Assembly (NCBI GenBank): GCA_045613985.1
Contig: JAZLCA010000075.1
Span: 1 to 39,535, forward strand
Length of the DNA stretch: 39,535 bases
DNA from: SIG644 sp045613985
GTDB taxonomy: Bacteria; Bacillota; Clostridia; Oscillospirales; CAG-272
Direction of reading: 5' to 3'
The notes under the pieces are model-generated. The model was not told the origin of the DNA. It made no database searches and worked only from the letters and a program-made list of their open reading frames with translations. The position numbers and the translations under genes are program-made. How positions within the stretch are numbered: the first letter of the stretch is position 1; each line of letters starts with the position of its first letter. Positions 8,496 through 15,297 of this stretch are shown piece by piece.

Positions 8496-9626
8496 ATGAC
8501 CAATCGTCAGAAATTGCTCAATTATATCCGATACGGCGGGGATGAGTTTATCTGCTCGCCCCAGATCGGAGCAGGTGCCGGCTTTGATACCAAAATGGCG
8601 GGCAAGACCTGGTTCAGCGAAACGATGCACGAGGACACCAAGCGTGTGTGCGAGATGTTCGATATGGTGCCGCTTTACAATTTCGGATTGCCGGATCTGA
8701 CCGCACTGACGAGCGACATTCGCTGGCAGGGCGAGCCTATGACGGTGAACGAAAACGGCCGACGTTTTTATAAAAACAACTTTGTTACCCCCAAAGGATC
8801 GCTCTATCTGACTGTCATTGAGGACGAGCTGAAGGGTAGCTGCCAGACCAAGTACCTGATCACGCAAGAGGAAGAACTGGATATTCTCGAATATTATCTG
8901 GACAGTCTTCTTGAGGTCAAGGATTTTTCTCTGATCACGCAAGGTGTGCGCGGTGTGCGCAATCTTCTTGGTGAGAGCGAGGCGCTGGATATCCAATGGG
9001 CCATGCAGCCGTACGAGCTGTTGTGTTTCCCCAGTACCATGGATACGGCCATGCTCGTTTACGATCGTCCGGAGCAGTTCCGCCGTTTGATGGATAAGAT
9101 TTTGCAACTGGACGAGCGTCTGATCAAAGCCGTTGCGGCGGGAGGCGCGGATTTCGTCTTTCTCGGCGGCCCGGGATCGGAAATGATCTCGCCCAAGTAT
9201 TACGAAAATTATCTTGTCCCCTATTCCAAGCAGGTCACGGATATGGTACATGAGGCCGGCATGTTGGTCTATACCCATATCTGCTCTCCCATCGAGCCTA
9301 TGCTGACCAAGGGGTATTACAATCAGATGGGCATCGACCTGTTTGAAACCTTGTCCGAGGCTCCTGTGGGCAACGTAAAGAGCATTGAGGATGCTTTTTC
9401 CAAGATTGACGAGCGTATCTGCACGCGGGGCAATATCGGCCTTGACCGCTTGCTGAACAGCACTCCCGAGCAGATCAAGGAGCAGAGCTTTCATATTTTG
9501 GAGACTGCACGGCGCATGGGAAGAAAGCATATTCTCGCGGCGAGCGACTATATGTTTTATGACGTCCCCGAGGAAAACGTCCATGCCATGTGCGAGGCGG
9601 TCCGAGAGTTTAATGCAACGAAATAA
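8496..9626 (+). CDS. Uroporphyrinogen decarboxylase/MtaA-like methyltransferase family protein
   Basis: The start is the ATG at 8496 with AAGGAGG 5 bases before it, giving 376 residues. The fold is a UroD-type (beta/alpha)8 barrel. A THIC motif (H261, C263) matches the HxC zinc-binding pair of methylcobamide:CoM methyltransferase (MtaA/MtbA) relatives, followed by a glycine/acidic segment (MGIDLFETLSE). UroD proper would be expected to carry an N-terminal substrate-binding arginine motif that is not seen here. Near the C-terminus, where many MtaA-type proteins carry a third Cys, the sequence reads AASDYMFYDVP. It shares the Trp T-box with trpB, so its product may belong to tryptophan or indole metabolism. 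The substrate is unknown, and no corrinoid protein gene is adjacent. Confidence 0.75.
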   Translation: MTNRQKLLNYIRYGGDEFICSPQIGAGAGFDTKMAGKTWFSETMHEDTKRVCEMFDMVPLYNFGLPDLTALTSDIRWQGEPMTVNENGRRFYKNNFVTPKGSLYLTVIEDELKGSCQTKYLITQEEELDILEYYLDSLLEVKDFSLITQGVRGVRNLLGESEALDIQWAMQPYELLCFPSTMDTAMLVYDRPEQFRRLMDKILQLDERLIKAVAAGGADFVFLGGPGSEMISPKYYENYLVPYSKQVTDMVHEAGMLVYTHICSPIEPMLTKGYYNQMGIDLFETLSEAPVGNVKSIEDAFSKIDERICTRGNIGLDRLLNSTPEQIKEQSFHILETARRMGRKHILAASDYMFYDVPEENVHAMCEAVREFNATK

Positions 9627-9632
9627 CAGCAA

Positions 9633-9670
9633 AAATCCGCTCGACGAAATTTCTTTCGACGAGCGGATTT
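9633..9670 (+). terminator. Probable terminator after the UroD-like gene
   Basis: AAATCCGCTCG pairs with CGAGCGGATTT, and the inner CGAAA/TTTCG continues the stem after one A-A mismatch, leaving a TTTC loop. The T tract that follows is interrupted (ACTTTATTTG), so termination may be partial. Confidence 0.75.
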
Positions 9671-9819
9671 ACTTTATTTGAGATCTGCTTGAAGGCAGAG
9701 ACAAAACAACAGTATAATTATATCACATTCTTTTTTGTTTGTAAAGGGGTTTTTGTAACAAATACCAATTTTCTCTGTTGTGTATAATTTTTTCTTGTGA
9801 ACTTTTGTTATTTTGCCAA

Positions 9820-9848
9820 TTGAAAAGCCCGAAAAAATATGATATACT
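9820..9848 (+). promoter_or_regulatory. Promoter of the repeat-bearing RNA
   Basis: TTGAAA (9820-9825), a 17-base spacer and TATACT (9843-9848) form a near-consensus promoter. The first repeat unit begins about 10 bases after the expected start near 9855. Confidence 0.8.
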
Positions 9849-9864
9849 ACAAGTGCAATAGAGA

Positions 9865-10137
9865 AGGACAGTCCAATGGGCAGTCATGAATACCCGGGCA
9901 TGAGTGCGAAAAAGAGGACGTCCAAAGAACCAAAAAGGTTCCAATGCAAAACCAAGGAGGACAGTCCGATGGGCCGTTAAGTCAAGACCCAAAGCAAGAT
10001 CAAATCAGGAGGATAGTCCAATGGGCCGTTAAATGAAGCCCCCGAGCCAAATCGTATCAGGAGGATCGTCCGATGGGCTGATAAGTGAGAGTCCCCAAGC
10101 GAAACCAAACAAGTTGAATCGTCCCATGGGCGCATAA
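9865..10137 (+). repeat. Five tandem SD-spacer-ATG-GGC units (minigene-like array)
   Basis: Each unit has the pattern AGGA-Y-M-GTCC-N-ATGGGC. The ATG positions are 9876, 9969, 10021, 10073 and 10126, so copies 2-5 are spaced 52, 52 and 53 bases apart. Units 2 and 3 read ATG GGC CGT TAA, unit 4 ATG GGC TGA TAA, and unit 5 ATG GGC GCA TAA. Unit 1 runs in frame for 34 codons and ends at the stop of unit 2. Units 2-4 are preceded by an exact AGGAGG 8-9 bases before the ATG; unit 1 has AAGGA and unit 5 a degenerate TTGAA. A degenerate copy (GAGGACGTCC, no ATG) sits at 9915-9924. GTCC and GGGC around the ATG can also pair as a very short hairpin. Confidence 0.85.
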
Positions 10138-10544
10138 GCCCGAGCGTTGATTCAAGAGAAGCCGCAGATCCGTTTGAATCGTGTGTGAGTCTTAGGTAGG
10201 AGTAGGATAATAAACACGGCGGTGTTACGCTTCATATAGATTTGTGTGTGTGTTAAGAAATAGTAGGTGTTTGTAAGTATTTCGGCTTCGATTGAAGGGT
10301 AACGCAAAATGCGCGTCCGGTCATGTGCCAGAAAACGAGACGGCGGCATACGGTAGTTTCCGAAGAAACTTTCTCGAAAATGGAGAACAAAAATGCCGCG
10401 ACCAGTGAAAAAAAGAATGGCAAGGACAAAAAGTTCAGAAGAATCTTGAAAAGAATTTTGAAAGGATCTTGAGAAGGTTTTAAAAGAATTTTGAAAAACG
10501 AAAGAAAGAGAGGATTACAAAAGATGTTAGATACTAAGAACGAA

Positions 10545-10600
10545 CAGAAGTGACCCTTGGTTGTGGACAGCTGCTGCGGCCAAGGGTCACTTCTGTTTTT
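10545..10600 (+). terminator. Long terminator of the repeat-bearing RNA
   Basis: CAGAAGTGACCCTTGG (10545-10560) pairs perfectly with CCAAGGGTCACTTCTG (10580-10595), followed by TTTTT. The 16-bp stem is unusually long and encloses a 19-base loop containing the self-complementary CAGCTG. Confidence 0.92.
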
Positions 10601-10615
10601 GGGAATATGGTGAGG

Positions 10616-10640
10616 CTCATGGCTTTCCATGAGTTTTTTT
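10616..10640 (+). terminator. Second, back-up terminator
   Basis: The stem CTCATGG/CCATGAG with a CTTT loop is followed directly by seven T residues (10634-10640). It lies 16 bases after the first terminator and faces the same way. Confidence 0.85.
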
Positions 10641-10652
10641 GTTGCAAAAAAA

Positions 10653-10684
10653 AGAACGAGCTGCACGGACAGCTCGTTCTTTTT
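10653..10684. terminator. Bidirectional terminator
   Basis: AGAACGAGCTG pairs with CAGCTCGTTCT around a CACGGA loop, with an A run on the left and TTTT on the right. It terminates the minus-strand YwaF-like gene that ends at 10696 and is a third barrier for the plus-strand RNA. Confidence 0.88.
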
Positions 10685-10695
10685 CGTCGGTGTCG

Positions 10696-11463
10696 TTATT
10701 GCTTGATCCCTTTTTTCTTTTCGATGAGATAATGCACGAAATAAAAACCGGTGATGTACAAAAGGAAAAGAAATACGACGATCATGGGATAGAAGACCGG
10801 GCTTCCTCCGACGAGATTATAGAAAATGTCGTAGGGGGTACCGTCGCCGCGGCGCAGGAACATATAGTTGTAATCCAACAGGTGATTGGCAGTAAAGGCG
10901 GCGATGCAGAAGGTGATCAGAATGGAGAAGGTGATCCACATATTCTTGCGCTTGAGCTTGCTAAAGTCGCAGATCATGAGGTACAGCGAAGCAAATCCCG
11001 AAATGGAATGGGTGATACCCGAGACAACGTTGGTGAAGGACAGAACGGGATAAGCGTTGTAGTTTTGTCCTGCTCCGTAGGTGCCGAGCACTGCGCCCAG
11101 AATACCGAAGATGCAGACGAAATCCAGCGAGGCTTGCTTGATGCGGCCATTGGTAAAGGCTGCTAAGGGGAGGGCAATGAGTTGGATGCTGCACAAAAAC
11201 AGGGGAAGATTGACTTTCCAAGCGGAGGGATTTTGGGAGCAAGCGAGAATGATCTTCCAAATCTCAAAGCCATCGATCAAAATGGCGGCCCAAACGATAA
11301 CGCGGTTTTTGATCTTGTCATCCTTTTGCTTGTTTCTCAGACCGAAAAAGACCGCTAAGCCGATCATGATCAGCATCAGCGACGTTACGAACGTCAAATG
11401 CTGCCATGACATATATCCTTCGGGGGTGCGGGTGTAGCCCCCGATGCCGAAAAATTCTTTCAT
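10696..11463 (-). CDS. YwaF-family integral membrane protein (second copy)
   Basis: This 255-residue protein has about seven membrane spans. The segment NLPLFLCSIQLIALPLAAF aligns with the LPLHLCSLNALVLPFAVLL segment of the protein at 2783-3529, placing both in the YwaF/TIGR02206 family; overall similarity is low. Late in the protein, NHLLDYNYMFLRRGDGTPYD and NLVGGSPVFYP resemble the family's conserved NYM...PP..P region. The ATG at 11463 follows AAAGGAAA. It has its own promoter and ends at the bidirectional terminator. The function of the family is unknown. Confidence 0.75.
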   Translation of the reverse strand: MKEFFGIGGYTRTPEGYMSWQHLTFVTSLMLIMIGLAVFFGLRNKQKDDKIKNRVIVWAAILIDGFEIWKIILACSQNPSAWKVNLPLFLCSIQLIALPLAAFTNGRIKQASLDFVCIFGILGAVLGTYGAGQNYNAYPVLSFTNVVSGITHSISGFASLYLMICDFSKLKRKNMWITFSILITFCIAAFTANHLLDYNYMFLRRGDGTPYDIFYNLVGGSPVFYPMIVVFLFLLYITGFYFVHYLIEKKKGIKQ

Positions 11464-11511
11464 CGTAGTTTTCCTTTGATAAAAATGTGATATGCGGTAA
11501 AACCACGTAGC

Positions 11512-11542
11512 ATTATAGCAGAAATTGTCGACGTTGTGTCAA
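11512..11542 (-). promoter_or_regulatory. Probable promoter of the second YwaF-like gene
   Basis: On the minus strand, TTGACA (11542-11537) and TATAAT (11517-11512) are both perfect matches but are 19 bases apart, longer than optimal. It lies 48 bases before the gene start. Confidence 0.6.
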
Positions 11543-11566
11543 TCACAGGGGAATATTAAACAATTC

Positions 11567-12289
11567 TTAATGTTTTTCTTTGGTTTCGGCCAAGCGAAGG
11601 GGCCAAAGGCTCAGGGCGAGCAGAACCTGGGAGGGAAGATAGAACGCCCACGCCAGATTGAAGCCCGGGCGGATGATGCGATACAAAAAGGCGTCTGCCG
11701 GAATGGACAAGTATCCGTTCAGAAGATCAAGTCCGATGACGGTGTCGCAGAGCAAGAACAGCAAAAAGCCGATGGCAAGCAACGCGCGCGAACGAAACCG
11801 CACAAAGGAGAAGAGGACGTTGAGAATCAGATTGGCATAATACAGCATGGAAACCAACGCCAGAGCATCGGTTTTCTTTTGCAGTACGGCCAGTGTCACG
11901 ATGAGGACACCGACGGAGAGTGCGCCGCGGGCCAGAAGTTGAGAGCGACGCTCTTTGGCGGATGCCATGAACCACAAGCGAGCGGCATAAGCCAGCTGTG
12001 CCACAAGGAAAAACAGCATGGCAGGCAGCTGACGCTGCGGGATGGACCACACCAGAAAATAGTCGGCACAGACGGTGAGGACAAGAGCAAGCTGTGTCAG
12101 TACGTACTCAGGGGATTGGTCCGCAAACAAGGCGCAGAATAGGCAGGCGAGTATGACGGCACCAAAGGAGTAAGCCGCGACGGCACGCCCCGAGGACGTT
12201 TGCAACAAAATTCCGAGAGCCAATTCTACTGTCACAAAGAGGATGGTCAAAACGAAAAGGATACGCTGCTTTTTTACACGATTGAACAT
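11567..12289 (-). CDS. Small integral membrane protein, possibly YhhN/TMEM86-like
   Basis: Starting from the ATG at 12289 (AAAGGTG upstream) gives 240 residues with about eight hydrophobic helices; a longer frame reaching 12634 overlaps the neighbouring transporter and is rejected. The spacing of helices and the segments FFLVAQLAYAARLWF and GFLLFLLCDTVIGLDLL resemble the YhhN (TMEM86, lysoplasmalogenase-like) family, where a conserved Asp follows a similar hydrophobic run. This is a tentative match by eye. It lies 56 bases downstream of the DMT transporter on the same strand and is probably co-transcribed with it. Confidence 0.6.
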   Translation of the reverse strand: MFNRVKKQRILFVLTILFVTVELALGILLQTSSGRAVAAYSFGAVILACLFCALFADQSPEYVLTQLALVLTVCADYFLVWSIPQRQLPAMLFFLVAQLAYAARLWFMASAKERRSQLLARGALSVGVLIVTLAVLQKKTDALALVSMLYYANLILNVLFSFVRFRSRALLAIGFLLFLLCDTVIGLDLLNGYLSIPADAFLYRIIRPGFNLAWAFYLPSQVLLALSLWPLRLAETKEKH

Positions 12290-12345
12290 GGAAATTTGCA
12301 CCTTTCGCATATTGGAGGGGTGTATCGAACGATCGAACGGTTCGA

Positions 12346-13242
12346 TCAGGAGCGCCGTTTTTGGAAGAGAGGCTTGTCGTCGGCACACAGCCATGCCCCC
12401 ACGACCATACATCCGAGCGCGATGAAATAGGTATGGGGCGGCAGTGTGCGGAAGATAAGCAGGGACAGAAGCGTTCCAATAAAGGGGGCTACCGCATAAT
12501 AGGCGCTGGTTCTGGCCGCGCCCAGCAATCGTTGTGCATGCACGTAGAAAAAGATGCTCAGACCGTACGCCACGAAACCGATGCCAAGCACCATCGGTAT
12601 GCTCCAAAGCGCCGTGATGCGCTCCCCGAGGCAAAGACCGATGACAAGGGAGGCCGATCCCGAGAAAACACCTTTGAGCAGAACAATCTGCATCGGGTCT
12701 TTGGAGGAAATTTTTCTTGTGCAGTTGTTTTCAACGCCCCAGCAAATGCAGGCGAGCAAAATGAAAAGCGAGCCATGGGAAAATTTCAAATGAGAAATAT
12801 CTTCAAATGAGAGCAGGGCACACGACAAGGTAACGAACAGGATGCCCACCCCAAGCCGAGGACTGATATTTTCCTTGAAGATCATCCGCGCGATAAGCGC
12901 TGTCGCAACGATCTCGAAATTATTCAGCAGCGACGCGCCGGCGGCGGTCGTGGAGTTAAGGCCGATCAAAAGAAAAATAGGAGCGGCAATGTCAAGCAAA
13001 ATCATCGCAAGGACATACGGGAATTCCTTTTTGGTTAATTTCGCCTCACGGACCGAGCATGTTTTGGTCTGCCGGAGCAGTGCGATGACGGCCATGCCAA
13101 GGCCTGCACCGATATACAAAAAACCTGCCATCAGCGTGGATGGCATATAATCAAGCATGATTTTGGACAAGGGAGCGTTGACGGCATACAGCGCGGCCGC
13201 CAATACCGCCAGGAAAATTCCCGTTTTAACGGATGGCTTCAT
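12346..13242 (-). CDS. DMT-superfamily (EamA) transporter
   Basis: The product has 298 residues, ten membrane spans and the internal duplication of EamA proteins (first repeat from VLAAALYAVNAPLSKIML, second from LLACICWGVENNCTRKIS). Members export amino acids or other metabolites across the inner membrane; the substrate is not predictable. The ATG at 13242 is the only plausible start: the open frame continues upstream but runs through the tRNA-Leu gene. The ribosome-binding site AAAGGAG lies about 17 bases upstream, an unusually long gap that a small hairpin (AGTGT/ACACT) could shorten. The likely operon is this gene then the YhhN-like gene. Confidence 0.85.
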   Translation of the reverse strand: MKPSVKTGIFLAVLAAALYAVNAPLSKIMLDYMPSTLMAGFLYIGAGLGMAVIALLRQTKTCSVREAKLTKKEFPYVLAMILLDIAAPIFLLIGLNSTTAAGASLLNNFEIVATALIARMIFKENISPRLGVGILFVTLSCALLSFEDISHLKFSHGSLFILLACICWGVENNCTRKISSKDPMQIVLLKGVFSGSASLVIGLCLGERITALWSIPMVLGIGFVAYGLSIFFYVHAQRLLGAARTSAYYAVAPFIGTLLSLLIFRTLPPHTYFIALGCMVVGAWLCADDKPLFQKRRS

Positions 13243-13298
13243 ACAGTGTATTTGACACTCCTTTCTTTTCTTGCATTTTGGCTCGAAATAACGACAAA

Positions 13299-13337
13299 TC
13301 CGAACCTCACCATCGTAGGATAAGGTTCGGACTTTTT
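13299..13337. terminator. Hairpin terminator between tRNA-Leu and the DMT gene
   Basis: TCCGAACCT (13299-13307) pairs with AGGTTCGGA (13323-13331). The plus side has six T residues (13333-13338). On the minus strand, the direction needed for tRNA-Leu, the tail is only TTTG, so it may be leaky and allow read-through into the transporter gene. Confidence 0.6.
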
Positions 13338-13366
13338 TGTTGCCCCCGGAATGGAGTGCTGTCGAT

Positions 13367-13449
13367 TGGTGCGGGTGAAGGGACTCGAACCCCCACGGAA
13401 ATCCACCAGATCCTAAGTCTGGCGCGTCTGCCAATTCCGCCACACCCGC
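13367..13449 (-). tRNA. tRNA-Leu (anticodon UAG)
   Basis: The cloverleaf reads on the minus strand from 13449. The acceptor GCGGGTG pairs with CACCCGC. The D arm is GCGGAATTGGCAGACGC, the anticodon stem CCAGA/TCTGG with loop CTTAGGA gives anticodon TAG (decodes CUA), and a class II variable arm and T loop TTCGAGT follow. The discriminator is A (13370) and the CCA end is encoded (13369-13367). The long variable arm and discriminator A fit leucine. Confidence 0.97.
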
Positions 13450-13458
13450 GATGGCATT

Positions 13459-13487
13459 ATTGTATCACGGACGAGGGAAAATGTCAA
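13459..13487 (-). promoter_or_regulatory. Promoter of tRNA-Leu
   Basis: On the minus strand TTGACA (13487-13482), 17 bases and TACAAT (13464-13459) lie just upstream of the tRNA 5' end. Confidence 0.85.
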
Positions 13488-13611
13488 GGGCACAAGATGG
13501 TTTACCGCCCGATTTTTACATTGCGAGTGCGTTTTTTTGCATAAATTGTGCTGCATCAGGTGAAAAATAGGCTATATGAGCGAGGACAGCAGTAAATACG
13601 GAGGAGAAACA

Positions 13612-15297
13612 ATGGTGACGTTACATGGAAAGGGTGTCTCAAGGGGTGTGGCGATCGGGCGGGCCTGTGTGTTACGGCGCGGGCATCGTGCGATGAATTT
13701 GGAGACGACGGCAAATCCGTCGGAGGAATGGCAGCGCTACGAGATGGCACGAAATCAAACGGTGGCGGAGTTGCAGGATCTGTGCGAACGGACCGGCCAA
13801 AGCATCGGGGCAGAGCAAGCGAATATTTTTGCCGTCCATGCCATGATGGCGCAGGACGAGGATTTTTGCGAGGCAGTCAAGGAAAAAATCGAGCTGGGAC
13901 ATTATGCGGAATATGCCGTTTCGCAAGCGGCCCGGCAGTTTTCCGCCGCGTTTGCCGAGATGGAAGACGAATATATGCGGGAGCGGGCGATCGACGTAGC
14001 GGATATTGCTGATCGTATGCTGCGCCATCTGCTGGGGGAGTCCGAAAAGCAGGCATCTTTGAATTTGGGGGAGGAGGAGATCATCTGCGCGCAGGATCTT
14101 TCTCCCAGCGAGACGGTACAACTGGATCGTGACCGCGTTTGCGCGTTCGTGACCGCTGCCGGCTCGTCGAATTCTCACACGGCGATCCTGTCGCGCACGA
14201 TGGACATTCCTGCGGTGATCGGGCTGGGAAAAGGATTGGATCAGATCGTGGATGGGGACGTGATTGCGGTGGATGCCGACAAGGGGGTCGTTTATTTGCG
14301 GCCGTCCGAACAAGTTTTGCGTGATCTGCGAATGCGCGTACAGGAGAATATCCGTGAAAAGCAGCTGCTTGAGCAGTATCGCGATCGGGAAAGCAGGACG
14401 CGGGATGGGCATCGTATGGAGATCTGCGCCAACGTTGGCAATATACAAGAGGCACAAGCCGCGATGCAGCGAGGAGCGGATGGCATTGGGCTGTTCCGTA
14501 GTGAATTTTTGTATATGGGACGGGGCGATCTTCCCACGGAGGAGGAGCAGTTTTGGGTGTACCGAAGTCTCCTGGAATCCATGCCGGACAGGCGGGTGGT
14601 GGTGCGGACGCTGGATATCGGAGCAGATAAGGAGGTGCCGTATTTTCATTTGCCGAGAGAGGAAAATCCGGTGCTTGGTATGAGAGGATGCCGCGTCAGC
14701 CTATCCCGCCCGGAGATCTTTCTGACGCAGTGTCGGGCGTTGCTCCGGGCATCCCATTACGGTCGATTGGCGGTGATGTTTCCCTTGATCACGTCGTGCT
14801 CGGAGGTGGATCGGCTGCGCGATCTTTGGGAGCGAGCGAGGGAAGAATTGCAGCAGCGAGGTGTGGCGATGGCGGACAAGGTGGAGATCGGTGTCATGAT
14901 CGAAACGCCGGCGGCGGCCCTGATCTGCGATCGCCTGGCACCTATGGTGGACTTTTTCAGCATTGGAAGCAACGATCTGACACAGTACACGCTGGCCATT
15001 GACCGACAGAACGAGGCATTGGATGCTTTTTATGACTCGCATCATGAGGCAGTTTTACGCTTGATACGAAACACAGTGCAGGCGGCTCACCAAGCCGGCA
15101 TCTGGGTGGGCATCTGCGGGGAGTTGGGGGCGGATCTTTCGCTGACGGAGCATTTTTTGCGCATGGGAGTGGACGAGGTATCGGTCACGCCGGGCGCGGT
15201 GCTGCGGGTGAGAAAAACGGTGTGTGAATTGCAGCTTGGCTCGACGGAGCGGGAAGAGAGCGCATTATTTGCAAAAGGAGGAACGAAATGGGATTGA
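13612..15297 (+). CDS. ptsI: PTS enzyme I (phosphoenolpyruvate-protein phosphotransferase)
   Basis: Enzyme I takes phosphate from PEP and passes it to HPr in the cytoplasm. Starting at the ATG at 13612 (GGAGGAG 7 bases upstream, preferred over an in-frame ATG at 13576) gives 561 residues. The phospho-accepting histidine is His189 in SSNSHTAILSR, at the same number as in E. coli. The PEP-binding domain has GLFRSEFLYM, the signature SIGSNDLTQYTLAIDR, and Cys502 in GICGELGAD, again at the E. coli number. The usual TSH before the active His is NSH here. It overlaps the next gene by 10 bases. The order ptsI-crr-ptsH differs from the common ptsHI(crr) order. Confidence 0.95.
   Translation: MVTLHGKGVSRGVAIGRACVLRRGHRAMNLETTANPSEEWQRYEMARNQTVAELQDLCERTGQSIGAEQANIFAVHAMMAQDEDFCEAVKEKIELGHYAEYAVSQAARQFSAAFAEMEDEYMRERAIDVADIADRMLRHLLGESEKQASLNLGEEEIICAQDLSPSETVQLDRDRVCAFVTAAGSSNSHTAILSRTMDIPAVIGLGKGLDQIVDGDVIAVDADKGVVYLRPSEQVLRDLRMRVQENIREKQLLEQYRDRESRTRDGHRMEICANVGNIQEAQAAMQRGADGIGLFRSEFLYMGRGDLPTEEEQFWVYRSLLESMPDRRVVVRTLDIGADKEVPYFHLPREENPVLGMRGCRVSLSRPEIFLTQCRALLRASHYGRLAVMFPLITSCSEVDRLRDLWERAREELQQRGVAMADKVEIGVMIETPAAALICDRLAPMVDFFSIGSNDLTQYTLAIDRQNEALDAFYDSHHEAVLRLIRNTVQAAHQAGIWVGICGELGADLSLTEHFLRMGVDEVSVTPGAVLRVRKTVCELQLGSTEREESALFAKGGTKWD

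Larger units (their letters stand above)
9855..10600 (+). ncRNA. Candidate large RNA with tandem SD-ATG mini-ORFs (unidentified)
   Basis: A strong promoter and a strong terminator bracket about 745 nt without a convincing conventional gene. The first third holds five repeat units (listed separately). The rest contains small hairpins: GAACC/GGTTC near 9930, GATTCAA 10149-10155 with TTGAATC 10174-10180, AACAC/GTGTT at 10213-10226, and GTTTC/GAAAC at 10356-10369. A purine-rich stretch of roughly 12-base repeats follows at 10440-10497. Short frames exist, for example 9876-9980 (34 codons ending in MGR), 10309-10356 (15 codons with AAGGG 9 bases upstream) and 10323-10472, but none resembles a known protein. 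It could be a structured RNA of the large-RNA class (Rfam GOLLD, ROOL and OLE are comparators of similar size), a CsrA-type decoy, or a minigene array. I do not recognise it as any named family. Confidence 0.55.

Noticed and set aside
9865..10137. CRISPR array
   Set aside because: The repeated unit is an SD-ATG motif, the spacing is irregular at the start, the copies diverge, and no cas genes are present.
10323..10472. 49-codon basic peptide frame
   Set aside because: No ribosome-binding site before 10323 or 10380 and no family; kept only as a point inside a finding.
10253..10666. 137-codon minus-strand frame
   Set aside because: It runs antisense through the RNA candidate and its terminators and has no RBS; Phe/Leu-rich translation comes from the purine-rich repeats.
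13233..13544. Frames reading GAGEGTRTPTEIHQ (plus) and MAELADAPDLGSGG (minus)
   Set aside because: These are the familiar false translations of a tRNA-Leu gene; the tRNA is at 13367-13449.
13576..13611. Upstream in-frame ATG for ptsI
   Set aside because: The ATG at 13612 has a strong SD, and from it His189 and Cys502 fall at the E. coli positions.
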